From contig CAZPAH010000070.1 in assembly GCA_964584495.1 (NCBI GenBank), forward strand, positions 1-15,349: a stretch of 15,349 bases of DNA, read 5' to 3'. Both the position numbers and the translations under genes were made by a program. The DNA comes from CAZPAH01 sp964584495 (GTDB lineage: Bacteria; Krumholzibacteriota; Krumholzibacteriia; Krumholzibacteriales; Krumholzibacteriaceae). Position 1 is the first letter of the stretch. Every line of letters starts with the position of its first letter. The notes beneath the pieces were generated by a model, which searched no databases, was not told where the DNA came from, and saw nothing but the letters and a program-made list of their open reading frames with translations. This document shows positions 6,157 to 13,790 of this stretch, in pieces.

Positions 6157-7584
6157 TCATTCCTCGCGCTCCGGAGCGGGATCGTCGAACGCGCTCCTCA
6201 TCGGGTCCCAGGCGGGTAGCCTGACCGGTTCCGTGTCCAGGAGTGCGAGAACCTTCTTCGGCAGGTGTTTCTTGTGGATTATCACGTTGAATACGTATGC
6301 GTCGAACCAGTCGTCGTACATCGTCCAGTATCCCTTGTTGCCGCGGTCCGTTCCCCAGGAATTCTCCACGAGCCATTTCGCAGGCTTGTTGTCCTGGACA
6401 TCGACGCCGACAAAGACCATCGCATGGTTCGGCGAGCCTTCGTGGTACTGGATCAGCTCGGCCTTGGTGAGCCTGTGATCTATGCCGAGCAGGGATTCGT
6501 AGTCGTAAAGCCCCACGGCGAGAACACCCTTCTCCCTGTCATTTTCCTTTCCTATGTCGGCCGAGAACCATACCGGTTCGTTATCCAGCACGGCCTGCAT
6601 CGCGTACTTCTTCATATCCTCCGTGCCCAGGTTGATAAATCCCATGTCGTCCATCCCGGCGAGGTTCCGGCAGAAGTTGATCCTGTAGAACTTGTTGTAT
6701 TCATGCACGGGGTAATCGAAGACCGAAACGTAATCGGCAAGATCGATCCCTACGGCATCCTTGTAGAAAGAGAGGGGCGTGTACTTCTTCTCAACGATCT
6801 CCTCGTCCTTGTTCTGGTACCGCCATACGAACTCCTCGGTGGGCACCCCCATGTGAAGCACGAGAATCCTGTAGACTTCCTCCATCATCTCCATCTTGCG
6901 CTCGCGCAGATCCCCGGGCGCGGCCCCCTCCGAGGCCAGGCGGCGCAGCTCCGCCGCGTCGTGTCTCATCATCCTGTTGAGAATCGCGTTCATCATCCGC
7001 GTCGAACCGGTATGTTTCGTCTCCTGGCTGACCTCCTGCGGCACGACGCCGTATTTCTCCACCAGGGCCACGACATAGTTCCACCAGCCTCCGTCGGGAA
7101 CGGGGTCGGCGATGAGGGCCTGCAGCTCCCTGTCGTCGATGTCCCTATCGCTCGTCTCTATAACCGTCTCGAGAAACATGTTCGCCTTCTCGAGCTTGTC
7201 CCAGAAGAAGAGATAGTTCTCGGAGAATTCGAAGCTGGAGAGCTTGAACTTCTCCATAACCGCGGGACGCATCATGTTCAGACCGGCGAACATCCAGCAG
7301 CGGCCGCTGCTCTTCTGGTTTGTGATCCCCTTGGTGTCCACCTTGAAGCTGAAAAGATCGTCATGCTTATTGAAAAAATTCCTGTCGAGCGCGAGATCGT
7401 TGAGGTCGTTGTTCGTCACGGCATTCATCAGGGCCCTGCTCGACTGATCGAGCTCGAACGAGGATGTGAGCCTTTTCACCTCTTCCTTTGAAAGCCCTAC
7501 CGTCCCCCCCGCGCAGCGGCCGGTGAACGTGAATATTATCGCAAAGATCAAGAATATCGCAGGAACGGCTCTTCGTTGAAGCAT
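6157..7584 (-). CDS. pepC: Secreted C1 cysteine peptidase, bleomycin hydrolase/aminopeptidase C type
   Basis: A 475-residue papain-fold peptidase. All catalytic residues are visible: Gln90 and Cys96 in NQKSSGRCWMFA, His387 in NHAMVFVG and Asn408 in VENSWG. The distance from Cys to His (about 290 residues) is that of bleomycin hydrolase rather than papain, and the LPAWDPM segment near the end is also diagnostic. Members form hexameric barrels that trim peptides from the N-terminus, with the C-terminal tail lying in the active site. Two features are unusual. There is an N-terminal signal peptide (about 1-25), although classical members are cytoplasmic. The tail also runs well past LPAWDPM into an acidic stretch ending PEREE. 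The ATG follows AGGAG. The stop overlaps the next gene's first ATG. A 94-base gap separates it from batE, so it may or may not belong to that transcript. Confidence 0.9.
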   Translation of the reverse strand: MLQRRAVPAIFLIFAIIFTFTGRCAGGTVGLSKEEVKRLTSSFELDQSSRALMNAVTNNDLNDLALDRNFFNKHDDLFSFKVDTKGITNQKSSGRCWMFAGLNMMRPAVMEKFKLSSFEFSENYLFFWDKLEKANMFLETVIETSDRDIDDRELQALIADPVPDGGWWNYVVALVEKYGVVPQEVSQETKHTGSTRMMNAILNRMMRHDAAELRRLASEGAAPGDLRERKMEMMEEVYRILVLHMGVPTEEFVWRYQNKDEEIVEKKYTPLSFYKDAVGIDLADYVSVFDYPVHEYNKFYRINFCRNLAGMDDMGFINLGTEDMKKYAMQAVLDNEPVWFSADIGKENDREKGVLAVGLYDYESLLGIDHRLTKAELIQYHEGSPNHAMVFVGVDVQDNKPAKWLVENSWGTDRGNKGYWTMYDDWFDAYVFNVIIHKKHLPKKVLALLDTEPVRLPAWDPMRSAFDDPAPEREE

Positions 7585-7678
7585 ACCTTGTCTCTCCTTT
7601 CGCCTTTTCTGTCGGAATCCGTTTCGCGTCTTTGCCGGAGCGGCCGCTGCCGTGCCGGCCCGATCCCCGGAATAATCT

Positions 7679-8530
7679 TCAATCGACGACGAGCTCCCCG
7701 CTAGAGGAAGGCACCCAGCACCTCGCGCCGCTCTCCAGTTCTATATACCACCAATCGGGTCTTTTCTCAAGAAGAGTGAATTCCACACCCGACGCGAGGG
7801 GCTCGGTGAATGACGGCTGATAGGTCTCGGCGTCTCCCTTCCTCGCCACGACCTCACCCGTGGTAATCACACCGGCCGGCCTGCGCGAGCTCCCCACCGT
7901 CTCGACGGTCAACGAGGCCAAGAAAACGGCGCTCGTGACGCACAGGACCGCCAGCACTATCTTAAGCCAGCCCCTCCTAAAGAAAAGCATGACGGCGCCG
8001 GTCAGCCATGCGAGCGTGAACGACACGGCCAGCACCAGGAACCTCACGCCCGCGGGCAAATCGTAGTGCAGGAAGAAGAGCGTCTTGAATACCTTCTCCC
8101 TCTCCTGCCCCTCGATCCGGCTGGCGCAGCGGGATCTTGCGAATTCGAGGTTCTGCCTCAGGTTCGGATCGTTCGGCATATATAGAAGGGCCCGTTTGTA
8201 GTTGAGTATCGCCCTTCCTATATCCCCCAGCCTGAACCAGGCATTGCCCGTGTTGTAGTAGAGCTTTCCGTTTCGAACCCCTCCTTCACCGGTGATACGC
8301 TCGAAATGGAGGATGGCCGTCCTGTAGTAGTCCGCCGCCGCCGCCGGGTCGGAACGGTCCAGCTCCATCCCCTTGCGGAAAGCTTCCTCGGCGCTGGAGA
8401 GATGGCCCGAGATCTCCTCGCGCGTCAGCCTTCCCGCCGCCTCTGCCTGCGAAGTAGGCGTAAAGGGCGATGCCGCCAGAAGCACCGCTGCAGCCGTAAA
8501 GACCAGCTTTATCATCTTCACCCGTCTCAT
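7679..8530 (-). CDS. batE: BatE-like protein: TPR, two membrane spans, SH3-like domain
   Basis: A 283-residue protein. A signal peptide (about 6-32) is followed by two or three TPR-type helical repeats (about 40-135, with NTGNAWFRLGDIGRAILNYKRAL being the clearest). Two membrane segments lie at about 162-183 and 188-206, and a C-terminal SH3-like beta domain at about 220-282 ends in WWYIELESGARCWVPSSSGELV. This order is that of BatE in Bacteroides aerotolerance operons, and its place directly after batD agrees. TPR and SH3 domains would both face the periplasm and probably bind proteins or peptidoglycan. The start overlaps the batD stop as ATGA. The GAGG upstream is only two bases from this ATG, so an initiation a few codons later (GTG or ATG at codons 4-6) is possible. 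Confidence 0.82.
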   Translation of the reverse strand: MRRVKMIKLVFTAAAVLLAASPFTPTSQAEAAGRLTREEISGHLSSAEEAFRKGMELDRSDPAAAADYYRTAILHFERITGEGGVRNGKLYYNTGNAWFRLGDIGRAILNYKRALLYMPNDPNLRQNLEFARSRCASRIEGQEREKVFKTLFFLHYDLPAGVRFLVLAVSFTLAWLTGAVMLFFRRGWLKIVLAVLCVTSAVFLASLTVETVGSSRRPAGVITTGEVVARKGDAETYQPSFTEPLASGVEFTLLEKRPDWWYIELESGARCWVPSSSGELVVD

Positions 8531-10416
8531 ATCCTCTTTTCCAGCATCGCGGCAGCCTCGATTATTTTCTTTCCAAGCGCTTCCTTAGTCTCGAGCGAGC
8601 TCAGTCCTCCCGCGTATGCGCCTATCTCGCAGCTTTCCATGGCGTCCCTGATCTTCATTCTTGTATCCCCGTCCACTCCCTGCCTGGAAAGGAGCGACTC
8701 GACATCGGCAGCCGTCAGGGAGGCGGGCGGGCGGTGGAGCCTGTCGCCGAGATACGCCCTGAATATCTCCATGAGGGAGCTGCACAGCCCGGCGGCATCG
8801 AGCTCTCCCCCCCCCGGAACGGAAGCGATGGAAGATTTCAGCCGCCTGAAGGCCCCCCTGGCCTTTCGCCCTTCGGGATCGGCGCTCCTTCTCCTCGCGG
8901 CGAATCTCCCCGCCAGAAGGAGAAAGAACACGGCCGGCCCCGCCGCGAGCGCTAAAATGCCTCCACCGCCCGAAGAGAACGCCTGCAGCCCGTAAGCCCT
9001 GCTTTCGAGAAGACCCGGCCCCTCGTAGTTGTAGGCGATCCCCTCCTTCCACGCCTCGAGCGGAACACCGGCCTTTACGGGGATGTTTCCCTCGGCGTCC
9101 GAAGCGGTGACGACCCTTGTCGGTTTCACCTCGATCGGAATCGGCTTCGAGCTCGCGGTCCTGTATTCCTCCGTCTTCGTATCGAAGTAGACGAGCTTGA
9201 TCGGAGGAATCTCCTTCACCGAGTCGTTTTTCGCCCGGAGCGTCTGAGTGAATATCTTCTTCTTCCCCTCTATCCGGCCGTCGGCCCTCTCCTCGGGAAC
9301 CTTGAAATCCCTGACGATATCCTCCTGCGAGGAAAGCGGGGGAAGCTCTATCTTTCCCAGGTAGTCGGGCCCCTCGAGAACCACCTTCAAGGTAATCGGG
9401 TCGCCCACGCTGACCTCCCTCGGCTCCGCGCTCGCGCTGATCCTATAGTCTCCCACATGCCCCGAGAATCCTTCCGGCCTCCCTTTCAGGGGGAGTTCCT
9501 TCACGGTGAGCATCAGCGTGTTGGACGGAACGACATATTTCTTGAGGCTTCCTCCCCACCTGCCCGAATATCTGTCGGAGAAGAAATCGTCGAAAAAATC
9601 GCTTCCCGTCCTCCGCCCCGTCCCCGCCTCGCACGATATCACGAACTGGGGAATAACGAACTCGCCCGCCTTCATGGGAATTATCACGAGACTGAACGAA
9701 AGCGTCGCGTAGCTCTCCCCGTCGAGCATCTCCTGTCCCTTCTCCGCTATCACCTCGCCGTCTCCGAGGGCCACCCTGAAATATTTCTTCCGCCTGTCGA
9801 TATTCACTTCGGGGGTCTCGAAAGAAAAGGCGTTGTTGGAAAGAACCGGGGCGGTGACGCTGAAATCCTGCACGTCTTTCTTCAGATACCATTTCACCGA
9901 TAGAACGACGGGCTCCCCCACGAAACAGGTGTTTCGAGAGAGCTCGGTCCGCAGCTTGAAATCCTCCGTCTCCTCGGGTTTCTTGACCGATATCGTAATG
10001 GATTCCGACCTGAAGACGGTGCCGTCGACATTGATAGCGAGGGAAGGAATCGTCAACCTTCCCGTTCTGTGGGGCGTCAGGCGGTAGGTGAAGACGAAAC
10101 CCTTCTTCACGTTTCTTTCGACCTTGCCGTTGATGATCGTTATCGACTGGCTCGAGTTGTTCGACCCGCCCATGTACTCCACGGCGAACCCCTCGATAGA
10201 GGAGACGTCCGGCGGATCGATATTGTCGGATCCGTCGACGCTTATTTGAAGGAGGAACGATTCCCCCATGTAGACGTCCCTGCTCTCGACGTTAGTCGTT
10301 ACGCGTATATCGGAGCCGGAAACCGGTCCCGCCAAGAAGAGAGAGAGCAGAAGAACCGAAAGAACCGGCGCCGCCGTTCGCGCCGATATCCGTGCCGCCA
10401 TTCCAAGCGCCGCCAT
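8527..10416 (-). CDS. batD: BatD: large periplasmic membrane-anchored protein of the Bat complex
   Basis: A 629-residue protein from the chosen start. A signal peptide (about 6-35) precedes a long beta-rich periplasmic part with repeated Ig-like blocks; VGDPITLKVVLEGPDYLG-type segments recur, as in the oxygen-tolerance (BatD) family. One membrane segment lies at about 487-503, and a helical cytoplasmic tail of about 125 residues follows. The start is placed at an ATG preceded by AAGG with a six-base gap. The frame stays open upstream to a TTG at 10533 and includes an ATG at 10497, but those lack good ribosome binding sites and would put a charged extension before the signal peptide. The tail resembles that of the lipoprotein gene upstream of batA. 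Its 3' end overlaps batE. It probably holds the complex together on the periplasmic side. Confidence 0.88.
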   Translation of the reverse strand: MAALGMAARISARTAAPVLSVLLLSLFLAGPVSGSDIRVTTNVESRDVYMGESFLLQISVDGSDNIDPPDVSSIEGFAVEYMGGSNNSSQSITIINGKVERNVKKGFVFTYRLTPHRTGRLTIPSLAINVDGTVFRSESITISVKKPEETEDFKLRTELSRNTCFVGEPVVLSVKWYLKKDVQDFSVTAPVLSNNAFSFETPEVNIDRRKKYFRVALGDGEVIAEKGQEMLDGESYATLSFSLVIIPMKAGEFVIPQFVISCEAGTGRRTGSDFFDDFFSDRYSGRWGGSLKKYVVPSNTLMLTVKELPLKGRPEGFSGHVGDYRISASAEPREVSVGDPITLKVVLEGPDYLGKIELPPLSSQEDIVRDFKVPEERADGRIEGKKKIFTQTLRAKNDSVKEIPPIKLVYFDTKTEEYRTASSKPIPIEVKPTRVVTASDAEGNIPVKAGVPLEAWKEGIAYNYEGPGLLESRAYGLQAFSSGGGGILALAAGPAVFFLLLAGRFAARRRSADPEGRKARGAFRRLKSSIASVPGGGELDAAGLCSSLMEIFRAYLGDRLHRPPASLTAADVESLLSRQGVDGDTRMKIRDAMESCEIGAYAGGLSSLETKEALGKKIIEAAAMLEKRI

Positions 10417-10431
10417 CGCTTGCCTTCTCAC

Positions 10432-10447
10432 GGCGCTTCCAAGCGCC
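10432..10447 (-). promoter_or_regulatory. Hairpin between batC and batD
   Basis: The minus strand reads GGCGCTTGGAAGCGCC, six or seven perfect pairs around a tiny loop. It ends just before the GAGAAGG that serves the batD start, in the 138-base gap after batC. The GGCGCTTGG half recurs about 30 bases downstream, inside the batD start region. There is no T-run, so it is not a terminator. It may protect or separate messages at the only sizeable gap within the bat genes. Confidence 0.4.
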
Positions 10448-10554
10448 TCTGCCGCCTCTCCATGCTTCTCGCCTCTGAATATCGTTCGCTCCGCCATTTC
10501 AACCGCCAAGATCAATCCGATCTCCGCCTGCAATATTATCGGGACACGCCGCCC

Positions 10555-11691
10555 CTACCAGTCCTTGTCCACCTTTTTATATCCTGCCGCCGCCTCGGCG
10601 TTCCTCTTCTTCCTGTTGTCCTTCTCCTCGTCGAGGATCCCCCTGGCCGTTTCGTCGCGTGCCGCCTGCTGCTCTTTCTTCTGCTGATCCTTCGCCTCTT
10701 CTTGGCCGTCCTTCTGCTGGTTCGGCTGCTGGCCCTTGTCACCGCTCTGCCCGCCCTGGTTCTGATCCTGCCCCTGCGCAAGCTTATCGAGAGCTTTCTT
10801 CAACTGATCGAGGGATCTGTCCTGGTCTCCGGCCGCTTCGCCGACCTTCCGACCGGCCAGTTTTCCGGACGCAGATTTCTGATCGACAATCGAACTGTCC
10901 AGGTGAGCCCGAGCCTGTTCTACCGGCTGCGGTTTCTCGCCGGCGAAGAGTGAATCCAATTTCCCGCCGACATCGGCCGTAGACTTCTCTATCCCGCCCT
11001 GACGCTCGCCGAGCTCTTTCACCTCATCGTTCCATTTATTCGACCCGGCATCACCTCGGCCGGCGAGCTCGCGCGACCTTTCGGCCGCATCCTCCTGCCT
11101 TTCGATCGCCGCCCGGAGAGAATCGACTACCGCCTTCATCCGTTCCTGCTGCTTCTGCATCTGTTCCTTCTGCTTCTTTATCCGATCGAGCAGGTCCTTG
11201 ATGACGAGCCGTGCAATTTCTATGTTGTAGCCTGCGTCGGACAGCCCGGGATCCTTCTCGATCGCCGTGGTATAGAAACGTACCGACTCCTGGTAGAATT
11301 CGAGGGCCTTCTCTAGATCGCTGTCCGCCTGCCGGCCCCCTTCCCTGAAAGCGCAGTTGCCGGCGTTGTACCATGCCTTCGCCTCGAGGGAAAGATCTCT
11401 CGACTTCAACGCCGCATCCTCGAAGCGGGCCCTGGCGCCGGCGTAATCTTCCTGCCTGTACAGGACATTCCCCATGTTGAACTCGACCACGGCGGACTCG
11501 GGAAGCTTCACCGACGCCTTCTCGTAATATCCCGCCGCTCCGTCGAAATCCCCCTTTGCGTAGCTGCCGTTCCCCTTGGAGACGAGCTTCGGGGCGGAAT
11601 CCGCCGACGCCGCGCCCACCGCCGCAATAAGGAAGATCGCCGTCACGGCCGTACCGGCGGCGCCACCGCGTATCAGCGGTCGAATCCTCAT
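10555..11691 (-). CDS. batC: BatC: secreted TPR protein with coiled coil and Gln-rich tail
   Basis: A 378-residue protein. A signal peptide (about 1-31) is followed by TPR repeats from about 35 to 160 (NGSYAKGDFDGAAGYYEKA, then FNMGNVLYRQEDYAGARARFEDA, then AWYNAGNCAFREG). A charged coiled-coil region runs over about 160-215, and a low-complexity Gln/Lys/Gly/Asp stretch occupies about 307-345. The last 30 residues, with ILDEEKDNRKKR and the terminal KKVDKDW, match the conserved C-terminus of BatC-type proteins, where the short basic/aromatic end is kept although the linker varies. No membrane segment besides the leader is seen, so it is likely periplasmic and a binding partner of BatA/BatB. 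The start overlaps the batB stop as ATGA and has a strong AGGAGG eight bases upstream. Confidence 0.85.
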   Translation of the reverse strand: MRIRPLIRGGAAGTAVTAIFLIAAVGAASADSAPKLVSKGNGSYAKGDFDGAAGYYEKASVKLPESAVVEFNMGNVLYRQEDYAGARARFEDAALKSRDLSLEAKAWYNAGNCAFREGGRQADSDLEKALEFYQESVRFYTTAIEKDPGLSDAGYNIEIARLVIKDLLDRIKKQKEQMQKQQERMKAVVDSLRAAIERQEDAAERSRELAGRGDAGSNKWNDEVKELGERQGGIEKSTADVGGKLDSLFAGEKPQPVEQARAHLDSSIVDQKSASGKLAGRKVGEAAGDQDRSLDQLKKALDKLAQGQDQNQGGQSGDKGQQPNQQKDGQEEAKDQQKKEQQAARDETARGILDEEKDNRKKRNAEAAAGYKKVDKDW

Positions 11692-12698
11692 CTGCCTCTC
11701 CTCCTTTCGGCGACCAGCATCTCGGCGATGAGGAAGAGGAAGGCTATCGAGAGAAATATCTGAAACTTCTCCTCGTAAAGCTTGATCGTCTTCGATTCTA
11801 TGTCCCTCTTCTCCTCTCCGGCGATCAGCCTCGTGTAGACATCGCCGAGGTCGATAGTGCCCGTCGCCACGTTGAGATACCTGCCTCCGGGAGTCGCGTT
11901 CGCCATCTTCCTCAACGTCGCCGCGTCGAGCCTGCTCCAGACCTCGCGTCCTTCATATGTGAGGAACGTCCTGTTTCCCTTCTCGTCGGTGACGGGGATC
12001 CTCCTCCCCTGGCTCTCGTCTCCTAGCCCTATCGCTATTATCCTGATCCCCCTCCTGCCGGCCTCCTCCGCCGCCTCCACGGGAAACGAGTCGTGATCCT
12101 CACCGTCCGTGATCAGGATGATGTCCTTGTATTTCTTCTCCTGGTCGTCGAACGCCTCATCGAGCGTCTTTCTGATCGCATCCCCGATCATCGTCCCCCC
12201 CCGCGAGACCGACTCGACGCTTACGTCGTCGAGCATCAGGTTGAAGAATCCGTAGTCAAGCGTCAACGGGCATTTGAGAACGGCCGTTCCGGCAAAGATG
12301 ACCAGAGCCACCCTGTCCCCCTGGAGCTTCGCCACCATGTCCCGTATTGCGAATTTCGCCCTGCCCAGCCTGTTGGGGGCGAGATCCTCTGCAACCATGC
12401 TCCTCGACACGTCGAGAACGAAGACGATGTCCCTCCCCCTCCTCTCGACCGTCCGGGGACGGGGGTTCCATGCTGGACGGGCCAGCGCGATGACTATGAA
12501 CGCGATTCCCAGTATCGCCAGGACCGCCTTCAAACGCCTCCCCGCGGGGTTGAGCGACAGTGAGATCTTGTCGAGCAATCCCGCCTCGACGAATACTTCC
12601 AGAGCTTTCCTTCTCCTGTGCGCCGCCCACATATAGAGCAGGACCACGGCAGGCAGGACCCACAGGAGCGATAGAATTCTTACGTTTCCCAAATGCAT
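11688..12698 (-). CDS. batB: BatB: von Willebrand factor A membrane protein
   Basis: A 336-residue protein with membrane segments at about 8-26, 57-73 and 311-330; the VWA domain between them faces the periplasm. The metal-ion site is intact: D96-V-S98-R-S100 (DxSxS), Thr169 in GGTMIGDA and Asp198 in ITDGEDHD. VWA domains bind protein ligands through a divalent metal, so this is a binding rather than catalytic subunit. The AEDLAPNRLGRAK segment after the metal site is typical of BatB. It begins six bases after the batA stop with only a weak ribosome binding site near the ATG, which suggests translation coupled to batA, and it overlaps batC. BatB is paired with BatA in all known Bat operons. 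Confidence 0.92.
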   Translation of the reverse strand: MHLGNVRILSLLWVLPAVVLLYMWAAHRRRKALEVFVEAGLLDKISLSLNPAGRRLKAVLAILGIAFIVIALARPAWNPRPRTVERRGRDIVFVLDVSRSMVAEDLAPNRLGRAKFAIRDMVAKLQGDRVALVIFAGTAVLKCPLTLDYGFFNLMLDDVSVESVSRGGTMIGDAIRKTLDEAFDDQEKKYKDIILITDGEDHDSFPVEAAEEAGRRGIRIIAIGLGDESQGRRIPVTDEKGNRTFLTYEGREVWSRLDAATLRKMANATPGGRYLNVATGTIDLGDVYTRLIAGEEKRDIESKTIKLYEEKFQIFLSIAFLFLIAEMLVAERRRGR

Positions 12699-12704
12699 AG
12701 GTTT

Positions 12705-13790
12705 CTAGGGTATTCTCCTGAAAAATGTGTTCGCCAGAAATATCTCGGCCAGAAGCATGGCCAGGGCCGCTACGGTGAATGGGAAAAAGAGCTCCCTGTA
12801 ATCGACATACCTGACCGACTCTATCTCGCTTTTTTCAAGGCCGTCTATCTCCTCGTATATCTCCCTGAGGGATTTCTCGTCTTCCGCCAGCCTGAAGACC
12901 CCGCCGGTTATGGCGGCTACCCTCTCGAGCGGCCCGGTGTCGACGCGGCTGGCGTTCGGCACCTTGAAATCGCCGAACAGGGTCTTCACAGTGCTCACCC
13001 CCTCGTCGCTCCCGACTCCTATCGTATATATCTTTATTCCCCAATCGGCCGACAGCTGCGCCGCCTCCTCCGGGGTTCTCCTCCCGAAATTGTTCTGCCC
13101 GTCGGTGAGAAGGATGATAATCTTGCTCTTTATCTCGTACTCTTTGCCACCCTCCTCCGAACCGAAACTGGCGACATCCTCCTCGGCGGTCTTGAGCCTC
13201 GCCGCGGCCAGGGCGATGGCATCGCCGATGGCGGTTCCATCCTCGCTGCGCCGGGTGACGAGCCGCACGCTATCTATGAACCTCAAGAGCGCCCCGTGTC
13301 CCAGCGTCAGAGGAGCCATCGTGTCTGCGTAACGGGCGAAGGCGACCATCCCGACCAGGTCGTTGGGCCTTCCCTTGAGTGATCCGTTATTGCCTACGAG
13401 GAACTCCTCGAACACCTTCTTGACCACCTCGAGCCTGTTGAGCCTTCTTCCCTTGTAGTCCATCTCGGCCCCCATGCTGCCCGACCTGTCTATAACCATC
13501 TCTATCGCTATACCCTTGGTGACATCCTTTACCTTCTCGCGCCCCATCTGGGGTCTCGCCAGCGCGGTGACTACGAGAATGAGGACTGCGATCCTGAGGA
13601 TTAACGGCAAAGCGGCAAGCCTCTGCCTCATCGACCTGCCTGCCCCGCGCGCGTTCGCGATCGAGGAAAATCGTACCGATCCCGCCCCCCCGCGCCTTGA
13701 TAGGTAAAGGAGCACGGCCGGTATAGCCAGCAGCAGCAGGAATGCCCAGGGGGAAGCGAATCTCAGCATATCCCCAGCCGCGGCCTTCAC
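12705..13790 (-). CDS. batA: BatA: von Willebrand factor A membrane protein
   Basis: A 361-residue protein with membrane segments at about 13-30, 61-78 and 335-354 around a periplasmic VWA domain. Its metal site is complete: D101-R-S103-G-S105, Thr186 in DGTAIGDA and Asp230 in LLTDGQNN. The DRSGSM form and the ending VAAITGG.FRLAEDEKSLREIYEEIDGLEKSEIE are hallmarks of BatA. It is a paralogue of BatB next door, and the two likely pair. The start shown is GTG, which overlaps the stop of the upstream gene (GTGA) with GAGG close by. An ATG at 13769 (residue 8, MLRFASPW) matches the usual BatA N-terminus and is a reasonable alternative. The stop is six bases before batB. Confidence 0.92.
   Translation of the reverse strand: MKAAAGDMLRFASPWAFLLLLAIPAVLLYLSRRGGAGSVRFSSIANARGAGRSMRQRLAALPLILRIAVLILVVTALARPQMGREKVKDVTKGIAIEMVIDRSGSMGAEMDYKGRRLNRLEVVKKVFEEFLVGNNGSLKGRPNDLVGMVAFARYADTMAPLTLGHGALLRFIDSVRLVTRRSEDGTAIGDAIALAAARLKTAEEDVASFGSEEGGKEYEIKSKIIILLTDGQNNFGRRTPEEAAQLSADWGIKIYTIGVGSDEGVSTVKTLFGDFKVPNASRVDTGPLERVAAITGGVFRLAEDEKSLREIYEEIDGLEKSEIESVRYVDYRELFFPFTVAALAMLLAEIFLANTFFRRIP

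Noticed and set aside
6155..6376. A 74-residue N-terminal extension of the metallo-beta-lactamase-fold protein
   Set aside because: It lies within the peptidase coding region, is basic and without structure, and would bury the signal peptide; the ATG at 6154 has a proper ribosome binding site.
6265..7491. A 408-codon open frame on the plus strand opposite the cysteine peptidase gene
   Set aside because: It mirrors a gene with all catalytic residues intact; its product is rich in Val, Leu, His and Arg without any domain, as expected for the reverse frame of G+C-rich coding DNA.
7585..7678. An intrinsic terminator between batE and the peptidase gene
   Set aside because: There are G+C-rich partial inverted repeats but no solid stem followed by a T-run on the minus strand.
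10417..10533. A TTG or upstream ATG start for batD
   Set aside because: No suitable ribosome binding site, and it would place a charged 39-residue stretch before the signal peptide.
10069..10953. A 294-codon plus-strand open frame across the batD/batC junction
   Set aside because: It overlaps two well-supported genes, its leucine-rich stretch is the antisense reading of the Gln/Lys-rich batC tail, and it has no ribosome binding site.
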